Assembly (NCBI GenBank): GCA_028285445.1
Contig: JANQPQ010000024.1
Location: forward strand, 62,001-126,000
Length of the DNA stretch: 64,000 nt
Reading direction: 5' to 3'
Source of the DNA: Cyclobacteriaceae bacterium
GTDB taxonomy: Bacteria > Bacteroidota > Bacteroidia > Cytophagales > Cyclobacteriaceae
Made by a program: the position numbers and the translations under genes. Shown piece after piece: positions 1 to 8,483 of the stretch (the stretch's first letter is position 1; each line of letters starts with the position of its first letter). A model generated the notes under the pieces. That model was not told where the DNA came from, did not search any database, and worked only from the letters and a program-made list of their open reading frames with translations.

Positions 1-379
1 CGGTATCATAATACAACTCGTCAAGGAAATCGTCATTCTTACTCTTCAATAACTCTATAAGATCTTCAAGAGATTTGTCGTAAGTCGATTTGAGGTTCTC
101 CCAGCCAATGGCTTCAAGTTTGTCATTAGATAGCCAATTCTCTTCGCAATCATCGGTTTTGCTTCCCTGGCCGGTTTCGATTTTTAAGATTGCCTCACAA
201 CGCCATAAAGTCAAATGGTTAATTATTTCAGCAATACTGTGCAAACCCTCAATTGGCCTTTTGAAGTATTCAGCGCCGTCGACTTGATTCAGTTTCCTCT
301 CAAAGGTGCCTCCAATCCAGGGTTTTCCGCTGTGGATCTCCTCAAGTTGTGTAATGATATTGCTTATCGCGTTGTTCAT
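1..379 (-). CDS. DinB-family protein, partial (3' end outside window)
   Basis: This reading frame starts at an ATG (377-379) and runs off the left edge; about 126 residues are visible. It looks like a DinB/YfiT-type four-helix bundle: a helical N-terminus, a Gly/Trp turn (GKPWIGG), then an EIINHLTLWR stretch, where the family carries the first metal-binding His, and an acidic helical C-terminus. DinB-like proteins are metal-dependent enzymes, often thiol S-transferases, but no substrate can be assigned here. It lies 12 bases downstream of the grpB-like gene on the same strand, so the two are probably cotranscribed. The other metal-binding His residues would lie beyond the edge and cannot be checked. 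Confidence 0.7.
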   Translation of the reverse strand, partial: MNNAISNIITQLEEIHSGKPWIGGTFERKLNQVDGAEYFKRPIEGLHSIAEIINHLTLWRCEAILKIETGQGSKTDDCEENWLSNDKLEAIGWENLKSTYDKSLEDLIELLKSKNDDFLDELYYDT

Positions 380-391
380 TTAGATGATTGC

Positions 392-913
392 TTATGCTAC
401 TTCTGATAGTATGGATTCGATGAATGATTTAGCCTTTTCCTCTTTCAATGCCGCATACCGCTTTTTATCCTGGTTTGCCTCTTGGGCAATGGCCAACTTC
501 AGTTGTTCATATTGTATTCTGGCATCCGAATTTTTTCTCAAATAATCTCGAAAAGCCAAATGCCTTTTTAGTTCGATACCCTCGCTATGGCAGGCATAGA
601 GATGATGCCCGATTGTGTCTAATACTTCATGATTCTGGTTGCTGTTTCGCTTAAAAACTTCCCGGCCAACGATGCCTTGATCGCCGACATGAATATATCC
701 TAATGATTGTAAGTTCTTTATGATGACACCCAATTGCCCTGGTTTGCTATATACAATATCTAGATCAATTATTGGTTTCGCCGCCAGCCCCATTACCGCC
801 GTGCTGCCAACATGTTCAATGGTGAGGTCGGGAATGGCAAGTGCGCCAATTATTGCCGTCTTGATTTCATTGAAATGCTTTTTCCAAATTGGTTTGTGGT
901 GGACAATAAGCAT
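392..913 (-). CDS. GrpB family (UPF0157) nucleotidyltransferase-like protein
   Basis: A 173-residue protein with ATG start. The N-terminal half carries the family signature HVGSTAVMGLAAKPIIDLDI (about residues 35-54), where the Gly-Ser and the Asp-x-Asp pair resemble the active site of the nucleotidyltransferase fold. A second family block, HHLYACHSEG followed by HLAFRDYLR (about residues 103-125), is also present. Length is normal for GrpB proteins (about 170). The biochemical role of the family is not established; it is often predicted to transfer nucleotides to small molecules. It sits just upstream of the DinB-like gene and 18 bases downstream of the DUF481 gene. Confidence 0.9.
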   Translation of the reverse strand: MLIVHHKPIWKKHFNEIKTAIIGALAIPDLTIEHVGSTAVMGLAAKPIIDLDIVYSKPGQLGVIIKNLQSLGYIHVGDQGIVGREVFKRNSNQNHEVLDTIGHHLYACHSEGIELKRHLAFRDYLRKNSDARIQYEQLKLAIAQEANQDKKRYAALKEEKAKSFIESILSEVA

Positions 914-931
914 ATCACAATACGAATTTGT

Positions 932-1690
932 TCAATTGTTCTTCAAGTTAAATCCAAAAGTCAAGAAATTGTCCTGCTGCTTTTGGCCTTCAATAACAAC
1001 ACTTTCATAAGTGTGAAGATAGTTCACCTTGAAGTTTAAGAACTTCCAAATTGGAAATTCTAAAGCGATATCGGCCTGCCAGCGAAAGTTATTACTTTGC
1101 TCAAGCGATGGTTGAAAAAAACTTTCATGACTTAGAATAACCTTTTTTTCAAAGAGATGATACTTGCCATTTACCCAAATGGTTCCACGGAAAGTACTGA
1201 TAGATTGGTCGCCATTAAACTCAGCACGATTGAATAAGCCATTGGTAAATTCAGTTTGCTCATACTCGCTTGAAACAGAAATGCGCAAAGAGTTGCTGTT
1301 CTTTTTAAGAACCTGGAAGGTTACGCCGGCCCCCAGCAAGTACCGCAGGTCAATTTCCCTTCTGAAATTAGTACTTACAAAACTCAGCAGTAGGGGATAG
1401 ACCTTCCGGTCGGGGTTGAAGTAGATAAAATTTAAGCTAAGTATATCTTCATCAGCCTTCTCTTTACCGAACTCCTGGTAGACATAGGAGTTCTTGGTTT
1501 CAAATACCCAGTTGTTCTTGGTTTTTAAGCTCAGATCCGATTTCGCCCTAAAAATTAACGTTTCCACGTTTCCGCTCTGCCAAAAACCAGTTAGCGCCAG
1601 ACTCGCCTTGAGTTTTAGGGAGTCAGACTCATTGTTTTGTGCGAATAAGCTGAAGGGGAATAGGAAGAAGATATAATAAAATTTTTTCAT
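932..1690 (-). CDS. DUF481 outer-membrane beta-barrel protein
   Basis: A 252-residue protein with a clear signal peptide (about residues 1-17, ending SLFAQ) followed by alternating hydrophobic/polar beta strands rich in aromatic residues, as in DUF481 proteins (YdiY family, salt-induced outer-membrane proteins). Strands such as ASLALTGFWQSGNVET near the start match the family, which opens with a Gly-rich 'G..SGN..' strand. The chain ends in a hydrophobic strand (FLTFGFNLKNN). Outer-membrane location is inferred. It lies six bases downstream of the membrane-protein gene at 1697-2323 on the same strand and may belong to the long minus-strand transcription unit. Function is unknown. Confidence 0.85.
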   Translation of the reverse strand: MKKFYYIFFLFPFSLFAQNNESDSLKLKASLALTGFWQSGNVETLIFRAKSDLSLKTKNNWVFETKNSYVYQEFGKEKADEDILSLNFIYFNPDRKVYPLLLSFVSTNFRREIDLRYLLGAGVTFQVLKKNSNSLRISVSSEYEQTEFTNGLFNRAEFNGDQSISTFRGTIWVNGKYHLFEKKVILSHESFFQPSLEQSNNFRWQADIALEFPIWKFLNFKVNYLHTYESVVIEGQKQQDNFLTFGFNLKNN

Positions 1691-1696
1691 TGCTAC

Positions 1697-2323
1697 TCAT
1701 TCTAAACTGTTGTCCTCCATAACCAACTCTAAATTTTCGTCTAGTATCAGCCACTTGCATTCTCCCATTCTTAAAGTCGGAAACCCCACGGTATCACTGC
1801 GTTCTTTGTGAATTAATATGAGTTCCAAAGTATCTGGTTTCTGATAGAGTCGGGCGTCGTGATTCCAAAAAGGAGGGTCGTAGTGGAATATCTTAGAAGA
1901 GCCTTGATTGACTCTCCCCAGGTCCCAGGTCTTCAAGTTGCCATGTAGCCTTAGTTCAATTGTACTTATTCCCGATTGGTTGGTGAGCTTAACAAATACC
2001 TTGTTTCCAACCTGGCCCTGCAATGGCAGAACGAAAAGTACGGAAGGGATATTGATAAGAAGGATAAGGGCGGCAATTAGAATTTTTCGGTGAGAGAATG
2101 TTCTATTTATCCAGGCAAAAAGGCCCAATAATATCATGGCTAATATTGCCAGCCAGAAGAAAGCGAAAAGCCAGAAAAATCCGACTATCTCCAATATTTC
2201 GAAATCAACTGCGAAGAAATATCGTGCTGCTGCCCAGGTAAGAAAAATGATCCAGCCACCAATGAACGCTATTAGCCCGATAAGCCGACTTATACTTAGA
2301 AGTTTCTTATTTCTAAATTCCAT
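1697..2323 (-). CDS. Integral membrane protein with C-terminal beta-rich domain, unknown function
   Basis: A 208-residue protein, taking ATG at 2323 as start. A longer frame begins with TTG at 2368 but would overlap the upstream flavoprotein gene. Three strongly hydrophobic segments (about residues 9-31, 40-66 and 78-98) are followed by a soluble domain of about 105 residues containing FVKLTNQSG and LRLHGNLKTWDLG, which reads like a small beta sandwich facing the periplasm. I do not recognise a named family. It starts 20 bases after the geranylgeranyl-reductase-like gene and is six bases from the DUF481 gene, so cotranscription is likely. Confidence 0.75.
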   Translation of the reverse strand: MEFRNKKLLSISRLIGLIAFIGGWIIFLTWAAARYFFAVDFEILEIVGFFWLFAFFWLAILAMILLGLFAWINRTFSHRKILIAALILLINIPSVLFVLPLQGQVGNKVFVKLTNQSGISTIELRLHGNLKTWDLGRVNQGSSKIFHYDPPFWNHDARLYQKPDTLELILIHKERSDTVGFPTLRMGECKWLILDENLELVMEDNSLE

Positions 2324-2343
2324 TAAATCAAAAGGCTTGAAAT

Positions 2344-3570
2344 CTAACCTCCAACCAGAAGCTTCCAATAAAACCTTGGCCTCACCAGTTCCTGTTTCAA
2401 ATCAATGTTATCTAACATAGATGTTAACAAAGTTCTGATTGATTGGTTGTTGTTAGCTTTCCTGACAATGAAGTTAAAAAGCTGTGGGTATTTAAGAAGA
2501 TTCTGCATAGAGCGGCTTACTCGTAGTTCTTTCCACATTTTACTATACACCAATTGATCGTAGTGTTGGTTGAACTTTGCGCTAAAGTCATTCTCGGCCA
2601 TGGCCATGGCAACATGCTCAGCGGCCAGCCTGCCGCTGCGAATGGCGTTGCCAATACCTTCACCTGTAAAGGGGTCAATTAGACTGGCAGCATCTCCGAG
2701 CAATAGAAATCTATCTCCGGAGATAACTCTCTTTTTGGATCCAATAGGGAGGCCAAAACCTTTTGGCTCCTCTAGTGGGGTAGCATTTTTAAATCGACTG
2801 GATAGGTGCGGATGGTTGGCAATGACCTCTTCCAACTTAGATTTGAGATTCAACCTTTTCTTGCTTACTACACTTGACAATATGCCTAATCCTACATTGG
2901 CCTGGTTGTTAGGAAGCGGAAAAATCCAGAAGTATCCCGGTAGAAGTTCTTTATAGAAATGCAATTCGATTCTCTGACCTTCAGGGAAATCCACGTTTTG
3001 GTAATACTGCCGCAGTCCGGCGCAATGATGATCTTTTTCGATACTATCTGAAGTAAGCAATCGGCGGCAAATGGATTGTGCACCATCGGCTGCCAGCAAT
3101 ATTTTCGCAACAAAGCCACCTGATCGGGTCTCTACGGATATTTCTTTCTCAGTTGTCTCGATATCTTTTATTTCCTGTTCCAGAAAGATACTGACCCCCT
3201 CAAGCCTTGTGATCTGGTTAAACCAAAATCTATCAAAGTCTGATCTTTTAGCTACATAGCCTGCCGCCTTGTCATGGTTTGGGTTCTGGAAATCCATATC
3301 TAGTTTGCTGCTATTTGGAGCGTAAAACCTTACTCCATTAACGCCTTGCTTCTCGGCAAACGATTCAAACTTCATAGCTAGACCAGGATCCATCCTGTAA
3401 AACTGGTTAATGACATCTGCGCTCAAGGCGTCTCCACAGATTTTGTCCCTCGGAAAAGTGGCCTTATCAATTACCGCTATCTTAATACCCTTCCCTGCAA
3501 GTTGGTATGCCGCTGCGCAACCAGCGGGGCCAGCGCCAACAATTACTACGTCATAAGAGTTGTCAACCAT
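2344..3570 (-). CDS. Geranylgeranyl reductase-family FAD-dependent oxidoreductase
   Basis: A 408-residue flavoprotein. The N-terminus has the FAD dinucleotide-binding motif DVVIVGAGPAGCAAAYQL followed by the family block FPRDKICGDALSA. A second FAD contact, LLLGDAASLIDPFTGEG, lies about two thirds along. This is the layout of the geranylgeranyl reductase / digeranylgeranylglycerophospholipid reductase group, which reduces isoprenoid or other lipid double bonds; many Bacteroidota members have no tested substrate. The start is ATG at 3570, since the longer frame would begin with TTG at 3591. It follows the oadB-like gene with a gap of about 50 bases. The link to the Na+ pump is positional only. 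Confidence 0.9.
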   Translation of the reverse strand: MVDNSYDVVIVGAGPAGCAAAYQLAGKGIKIAVIDKATFPRDKICGDALSADVINQFYRMDPGLAMKFESFAEKQGVNGVRFYAPNSSKLDMDFQNPNHDKAAGYVAKRSDFDRFWFNQITRLEGVSIFLEQEIKDIETTEKEISVETRSGGFVAKILLAADGAQSICRRLLTSDSIEKDHHCAGLRQYYQNVDFPEGQRIELHFYKELLPGYFWIFPLPNNQANVGLGILSSVVSKKRLNLKSKLEEVIANHPHLSSRFKNATPLEEPKGFGLPIGSKKRVISGDRFLLLGDAASLIDPFTGEGIGNAIRSGRLAAEHVAMAMAENDFSAKFNQHYDQLVYSKMWKELRVSRSMQNLLKYPQLFNFIVRKANNNQSIRTLLTSMLDNIDLKQELVRPRFYWKLLVGG

Positions 3571-3623
3571 AGGAGCTGAAAGATAGGGCAAAATAGGGAA
3601 GTAGTTAATGGCAAAGGGGTGTC

Positions 3624-4814
3624 TTATGCCAGAAATGAAATCAATACACCAGCTGCCACAGCAGAGCCAATTACTCCCGAAATATTAGACGCCATGGCAT
3701 ATTGCAGAAGATGATTGCTTGGGTCATGCTTAATCGCGAGGTCGTTTGCTACCCTTGCAGCCATGGGTACAGCACTTAATCCAGTAGCTCCAATTAGTGG
3801 GTTTATCTTCTTCTTTGCCAGCAAGTTATAGATCTTTACGGCGAATATGCCCCCTGCAATTGATATAGCAAATGCTACAAAACCACCAGCGATAATGAGT
3901 AAGGTTTGAATGTTTAGGAAAGCCGAAGCCGTCATGGTAGCACCAACTGCCAACCCAAGGAAGACGGTAGCGGTATTGAGAATGGTATCAGATGCTGCTT
4001 TGCTCAATCTACCGGTTGATGCCCCAATTTCCTTTACAAGATTGCCAAAGAAAAGCATACCCAATAATGGTACGGAAGAGGGCACCAAAATGGATACCAC
4101 CGTACCCACTCCAATTGGAAATAAAATTTTCAACGTTTGAAGGTCTTTTACTTCACGCTTTGGGGGAAAGAGCTTGTCTTGCTCTTTCATATTTATTTGG
4201 AGTTCTTTTTTGGTCATTGTGAACCTCACCACGAAGGGGATGATTACAGGCACCAGGGCCATGTAGGAGTATGCGGCAATGGCAATAGGCCCCAAAAGGT
4301 GGGGAGCTAATTTTATCGTAGTATAAATGGCTGTAGGGCCATCGGCACCACCTATAATGCCTAGCGCTGCGGCTTCTTTCAAAGAGAAACCAAAAGCAAC
4401 CGCCGAAATAAGTACGGTGAAAATTCCTATTTGCGCCGCAGCTCCAAAGAAGGCCAACCTTAAGTTGCGCAGCATAGGCCCAAAATCCGTCAGAGCGCCC
4501 ACGCCCAAAAAGATAATTGGAGGCAGAAAGCCAGTTTTGATAAGCGAGTAATAGATGAAATTCATGATACCGTGCTGCTGGGCTATCTGGAAGAGGGTAA
4601 GGGATTCATCTATTTTCTCAACACCCATTTGTCCGCCGGGAAAATTGGCCATCAACATGCCAAAGGCAATTGGCACCAACAGTAAGGGCTCATATTGCTT
4701 CTTTATGCCCAGATATAACAGGCCAAAAGCGATTACTATCATCAATAAATATGCGGGCTGCGCGATTAACTGCTGCAATGCAGTCATCTCGTAGATTTTT
4801 TGAAGTAAATCCAT
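3624..4814 (-). CDS. oadB: Sodium ion-translocating decarboxylase beta subunit (OadB-type)
   Basis: A 396-residue polytopic inner-membrane protein with about ten or eleven hydrophobic segments. The diagnostic loop GGADGPTAIYTT (about residues 155-166) carries the Asp known in OadB/GcdB/MmdB to take part in Na+ and proton movement, and the C-terminal SNISGVIGSAVAAGVL motif is also typical. The subunit decarboxylates carboxybiotin carried by the alpha subunit and exports two Na+ per turnover. The gene directly follows oadA (13-base gap) in the order gamma-alpha-beta, so the complex is complete here. The substrate may be oxaloacetate, but the beta subunit alone does not decide that. Confidence 0.95.
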   Translation of the reverse strand: MDLLQKIYEMTALQQLIAQPAYLLMIVIAFGLLYLGIKKQYEPLLLVPIAFGMLMANFPGGQMGVEKIDESLTLFQIAQQHGIMNFIYYSLIKTGFLPPIIFLGVGALTDFGPMLRNLRLAFFGAAAQIGIFTVLISAVAFGFSLKEAAALGIIGGADGPTAIYTTIKLAPHLLGPIAIAAYSYMALVPVIIPFVVRFTMTKKELQINMKEQDKLFPPKREVKDLQTLKILFPIGVGTVVSILVPSSVPLLGMLFFGNLVKEIGASTGRLSKAASDTILNTATVFLGLAVGATMTASAFLNIQTLLIIAGGFVAFAISIAGGIFAVKIYNLLAKKKINPLIGATGLSAVPMAARVANDLAIKHDPSNHLLQYAMASNISGVIGSAVAAGVLISFLA

Positions 4815-4827
4815 ATAGTAAGATAGA

Positions 4828-6723
4828 TCAGCTTAGGCGGATGAGCACGTCATCATCCAGTACATCATCGGAATCATTGACTAGTATCTCGGTAACTGTA
4901 CCCTCGATTTCAGATTTGACGGCATTGCTGACCTTCATGGCCTCTATATAGCAGACAATGTCTCCAACGTTGACGTAGTCGCCCACTTTCAGGCCGGAAT
5001 CACCAGTTTCTTTGGTCATGTAAACAGTACCCTCAAGAGGAGCAGTTATTGACTTTGCGGAAGATCCATTTGTGGAAACTACCGGCTTCTTTATCTCCAC
5101 AGCTGGTGCGCTACCATTACTTCCGTTGGAAGATTGCAGGTTGGCGTCGTAGGAAACTGAAACTTTGAATTTCTCTCCATTAACATCAATGTTAAGTGTT
5201 TTTGGTTGAGCTGGAGTGGTTGCACTAGCTTGCACAGCTGCCGGTGTGGTTTTCGGTTCGGCAGTTCCCTTCCTTTCGGCAAGATCTTTCTCAAAGGCAG
5301 TTTTGGCTTTTCCAGACTTGTAGTCTTCGTATTGAGCCGGGTGCATAGCATATTCGAATAGCTCCTCATCGTCAGGGCCAGTTTCCCAGCCATTCTCTTC
5401 CATCTTCGCTCGGAACTCCCCAAGTGCATCAGGCTGCAAATCTTGCGGATCACCCTCAAAGAACTCGCGCTCTTGAGCCTTGGCTAATGCTTTCAACTCA
5501 TCTGCAACAGTTCCCGGCAATCTTCCTGACTTGCCCAAAAGCATGTCCCAGGTATTGTCATCCAGCAACGACCAACGCTCCTTGCCTTTCATCATCTGCA
5601 TTACATTGATAAGCGCAGCATTTTTTACATATTGGCTATAGGGCGTAACCAGTGGTGGATATCCCATCATTGGCCAAACGTGTTGTACTTCTTCAAAAAG
5701 AGCCACCAGTAGCTCGTCTTGAGTAACTGCTGGCTTGTTGTTCTTATCCATCCATTTGTTGAGACTGGCAAGATTGTTCTCAAGATCAGCCATCAAGCTA
5801 CCCATCATACCTCCCGGCAAGCCTGGCCCAATGAGCAAAGCATTCATATGCCTGTTTTTAGGGTTGATGTAATAACCGAGAAACTCATCAATAAACTCTT
5901 GGGTTAAGGAGCGCGCCTGCATGTAAGCCTTCATGTTTATATCAGGCACTGAGAAGCCAGCATCTTTTAGCATTTCATGTACTGTAATCAGATCTGCCAG
6001 TACGGTGCCATAGGAGAGGGGTTCCATAGCAACATCAATGAAATCAGCACCAGCTCTTGCTGCTTCCAGCGAGGATGCAACACTAAATCCAGGACCGGAA
6101 TGACCGTGGTACTGTACCACTATATCAGATTTTATTGCCTTGATGCCCTCTACAATCCGTCCCACGGTAACCGGGCGGCCAATTCCAGCCATATCTTTAA
6201 TACAGATTTCCTGGGCACCCATGTCAATCAACTCGCCGGCCATCTTAATATAGTAATCTGCAGTATGGAGCTCTGAATGAGTGATGCAAAGGCAACATTG
6301 AGATATCATGCCACCTTCCTTAGCATATTCAATTGATAGCTGAAGATTCCTTGTGTCATTGAGGCCATCAAAAGATCGGGCGATATCTGTTCCCTGGATT
6401 TTCTTCAGCTTAAACATCAGGCGTCTCACATCCCTGGGCACTGGATACATGCGAATGCCATTTAAGCCTCGCTCCAGCATGTGTGTTTGTATACCAGCAT
6501 CATTAAAAGGCTGGGTCCACTCACGTACCGACTTGTTAGGATTCTCTCCGTAAAGAAGATTGATTTGTTCAAAACCTCCGCCATTGGTTTCAATCCTTCG
6601 AAAGCAACCCATGTCAATAATGGGCTCTGCCACTTTTACTAATTGATCTACTCGCGGCATATATTTCCCGGAGGATTGCCACATGTCTCTGTAGATAAGG
6701 CTTAGTCCAATTTCTTTGCTCAT
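4828..6723 (-). CDS. oadA: Oxaloacetate decarboxylase alpha subunit (carboxyltransferase plus biotin carrier)
   Basis: A 631-residue cytosolic subunit. Domains in order: HMGL-like carboxyltransferase barrel (about 1-270), conserved PYC/OADA domain (about 290-460), an Ala/Pro/Thr-rich linker (about 480-555) and a biotinyl domain whose EAMKVSN motif places the biotin Lys near residue 597. Metal ligands look intact: Asp in YRDMWQS, Lys in ICIKDMAG and the His pair in YHGHSG. The N-terminal block is divergent: YRDMWQS replaces the usual LRDAHQS and NGGGFEQ replaces WGGATFD. Substrate may therefore differ from oxaloacetate. It lies between oadG (10 bases upstream) and oadB. Confidence 0.92.
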   Translation of the reverse strand: MSKEIGLSLIYRDMWQSSGKYMPRVDQLVKVAEPIIDMGCFRRIETNGGGFEQINLLYGENPNKSVREWTQPFNDAGIQTHMLERGLNGIRMYPVPRDVRRLMFKLKKIQGTDIARSFDGLNDTRNLQLSIEYAKEGGMISQCCLCITHSELHTADYYIKMAGELIDMGAQEICIKDMAGIGRPVTVGRIVEGIKAIKSDIVVQYHGHSGPGFSVASSLEAARAGADFIDVAMEPLSYGTVLADLITVHEMLKDAGFSVPDINMKAYMQARSLTQEFIDEFLGYYINPKNRHMNALLIGPGLPGGMMGSLMADLENNLASLNKWMDKNNKPAVTQDELLVALFEEVQHVWPMMGYPPLVTPYSQYVKNAALINVMQMMKGKERWSLLDDNTWDMLLGKSGRLPGTVADELKALAKAQEREFFEGDPQDLQPDALGEFRAKMEENGWETGPDDEELFEYAMHPAQYEDYKSGKAKTAFEKDLAERKGTAEPKTTPAAVQASATTPAQPKTLNIDVNGEKFKVSVSYDANLQSSNGSNGSAPAVEIKKPVVSTNGSSAKSITAPLEGTVYMTKETGDSGLKVGDYVNVGDIVCYIEAMKVSNAVKSEIEGTVTEILVNDSDDVLDDDVLIRLS

Positions 6724-6733
6724 CGCTCTAGCT

Positions 6734-6973
6734 TTAACCCTTTTCTATTCTGGTGATTTGTGCTTTACCTTCTGTAATTGTATCCACAGCGGCTGAAATA
6801 GCCGCTACCTTCGCTGTTGAGATGCCCGGGTTAGGATCATTGTCAATTGGTGCTAACCAACCAACTAGTCGGGTCAACAGATTACCGGTGATTACCACCA
6901 ATAACAACACTGCAAAAACCGTTATCATACCTACGGCTAGCAGTGATACTGCATTTGATATTTCGCCACCCAT
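6734..6973 (-). CDS. oadG: OadG-type gamma subunit of Na+-pumping decarboxylase
   Basis: A 79-residue protein with one N-terminal membrane segment (about residues 9-31, AVGMITVFAVLLLVVITGN) and a short polar tail containing AKVAAISAAVDTI, as in OadG/DUF4191-like gamma subunits. OadG anchors and assembles the alpha and beta subunits. It is the first gene of the oadG-oadA-oadB order, ten bases before oadA. Small size and low conservation make sequence assignment alone weak, but the position is decisive. Confidence 0.85.
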   Translation of the reverse strand: MGGEISNAVSLLAVGMITVFAVLLLVVITGNLLTRLVGWLAPIDNDPNPGISTAKVAAISAAVDTITEGKAQITRIEKG

Positions 6974-7162
6974 TTCGTTGGGAATCGATCAAGCCAGCTA
7001 ATTTAGGAGCTAAATGATTGCGGAGCTAGTATTTTCGTAAATCTTCACCCTAATTTTACATAACTGGGTAAACACTGGCTTCGGCGCGAAATTGCTCGTT
7101 TGAGCTTAAAACGGTGCTTTTAGTATAGAAAATTGCAAGTGGAGCTAACGCAAAGGGCCTGG

Positions 7163-8263
7163 CTAAGCATTTTTTATGGCAATAACCTCAATTTCCCGAA
7201 GTTTACCCTTCAGTTGAACCGCTCCCAGAGAGCTGGATTGATAACCGTTTAAGGCGTCGATTTGAGAATATAACTCGCTGGATATCAATAGTTTCTCTTG
7301 ATATTGATTGCAGATTGATTGGAGCCTGGCAGCGGTGTTAATAACGTCACCATAAAAGGCGATATCTCTTCTAATGTTACCAACTTCTGCTACTGTGATG
7401 GGCCCTCCATTGGCACCTGCCTTGAATTCAGGCAAAATGCCGTATTTACCCTCATAATAATCTGCTCTGCTGGCAATGGATTGCTGAAAGGCAAAGAATA
7501 TTTCCAGAAAGTTGTTAGAATGAAGACCTTTCTCTTTCTCCCAAGTTAGCACGATCTCGTCGCCAACATACTGGTAAATCTCGGCATCGAATCGGTCAAC
7601 AAGGAAATTGATGTCGTCAAAACAGTCTTTTATCAGTTCACTAAACTTAATACTGCCTAGTTTTTCAGCATATGTTGTAGAAGAAGTCAGGTCCAGGAAC
7701 AGGAATATGCGATCCTCCATTACGGGCTTATGGTAGCGGCCAGTGAGAAAACTGATCAGGTTATTGCTACCTACTTTTTTCGTGGTTTGCAATATGAAAT
7801 TTAGTAGTACTAGCAGAAAGGTCATATAGATTAGCACCACAATCATGGCATAAAGCATTTCCCGATTGAATGCAAAATTGTCCAATTCAGTTGGGTCAAT
7901 GAGGCCAAATAACGATATCACTCCAGAAACCACCAGGAAACTGGCAGCGATACCAGCCATATACATTAATGATTTTAACAGGATTACTCTTCCAAATGAA
8001 TAGCGATCTAATTTGAAATGATCTGCGATTTCGTTGATACCAATAAATAGGAAACTGAAGAAGACGGAGAAAGTAAGACTTTCAAAGAGCTGCTGCGGAG
8101 CAATCCAATACTCTGCCAACGGGCCGAAGGTACTAATATCCAAACCAAGGTAGCTAATCAGGGCACGCAAGGACATTAGCGATACCAGTGATAATCCATT
8201 AATGCTGATCATCCAGTAAAGGAAGATGAAAAGATAGGTTGGAAGCTTCTTTCGTAAAGCCAT
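7163..8263 (-). CDS. Membrane-bound class III adenylate/guanylate cyclase
   Basis: A 366-residue protein. The ATG at 8263 is chosen; a longer frame would begin with TTG at 8269. The N-terminal half holds about four or five membrane segments (about residues 10-160). The C-terminal half is a class III cyclase catalytic domain: first metal Asp in IFLFLDLTSST, second metal Asp in YVGDEIVLTW, and the transition-state Asn/Arg helix in GDVINTAARLQSI. All catalytic residues appear present, so it should make a cyclic nucleotide; adenylate versus guanylate cannot be decided by eye. It stands alone and is divergent from the PIG-L deacetylase gene, with 220 bases between them. Confidence 0.92.
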   Translation of the reverse strand: MALRKKLPTYLFIFLYWMISINGLSLVSLMSLRALISYLGLDISTFGPLAEYWIAPQQLFESLTFSVFFSFLFIGINEIADHFKLDRYSFGRVILLKSLMYMAGIAASFLVVSGVISLFGLIDPTELDNFAFNREMLYAMIVVLIYMTFLLVLLNFILQTTKKVGSNNLISFLTGRYHKPVMEDRIFLFLDLTSSTTYAEKLGSIKFSELIKDCFDDINFLVDRFDAEIYQYVGDEIVLTWEKEKGLHSNNFLEIFFAFQQSIASRADYYEGKYGILPEFKAGANGGPITVAEVGNIRRDIAFYGDVINTAARLQSICNQYQEKLLISSELYSQIDALNGYQSSSLGAVQLKGKLREIEVIAIKNA

Positions 8264-8342
8264 GTGCAAACTTAGGAAAACTTTATTTGCTATTAGTGCC
8301 GGTTGTTAACTAGTCGATACCATTGATCTTGAGGTAATTAAG

Positions 8343-8358
8343 CGGCAAACCTTTGCCG
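8343..8358. repeat. 16-base perfect inverted repeat (CGGCAAA-CC-TTTGCCG)
   Basis: Two perfect 7-base arms separated by two bases lie in the spacer between the divergent cyclase and deacetylase genes, about 40 bases upstream of a TATCTTTG promoter-like element. There is no T-run, so it is more like a protein-binding site than a terminator. No cognate regulator is evident. Confidence 0.35.
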
Positions 8359-8395
8359 TCTATCTAAAATACATTTTTCAGTTTTGCCAATGAGG

Positions 8396-8403
8396 TATCT
8401 TTG
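8396..8403 (+). promoter_or_regulatory. Candidate -7 element TATCTTTG upstream of PIG-L gene
   Basis: The octamer matches the Bacteroidota consensus TAnnTTTG exactly and lies about 80 bases before the GTG start of the deacetylase gene. No good TTTG -33 element is found at the usual 17-23 base spacing, so support is partial. Confidence 0.3.
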
Positions 8404-8483
8404 AACTTCAATGCGCTAGCGGGTGCCGAACTTTTAGATATTCGCGGCGTTAGAGTTGATAAATTAAAACCATCCTTGTAGCA

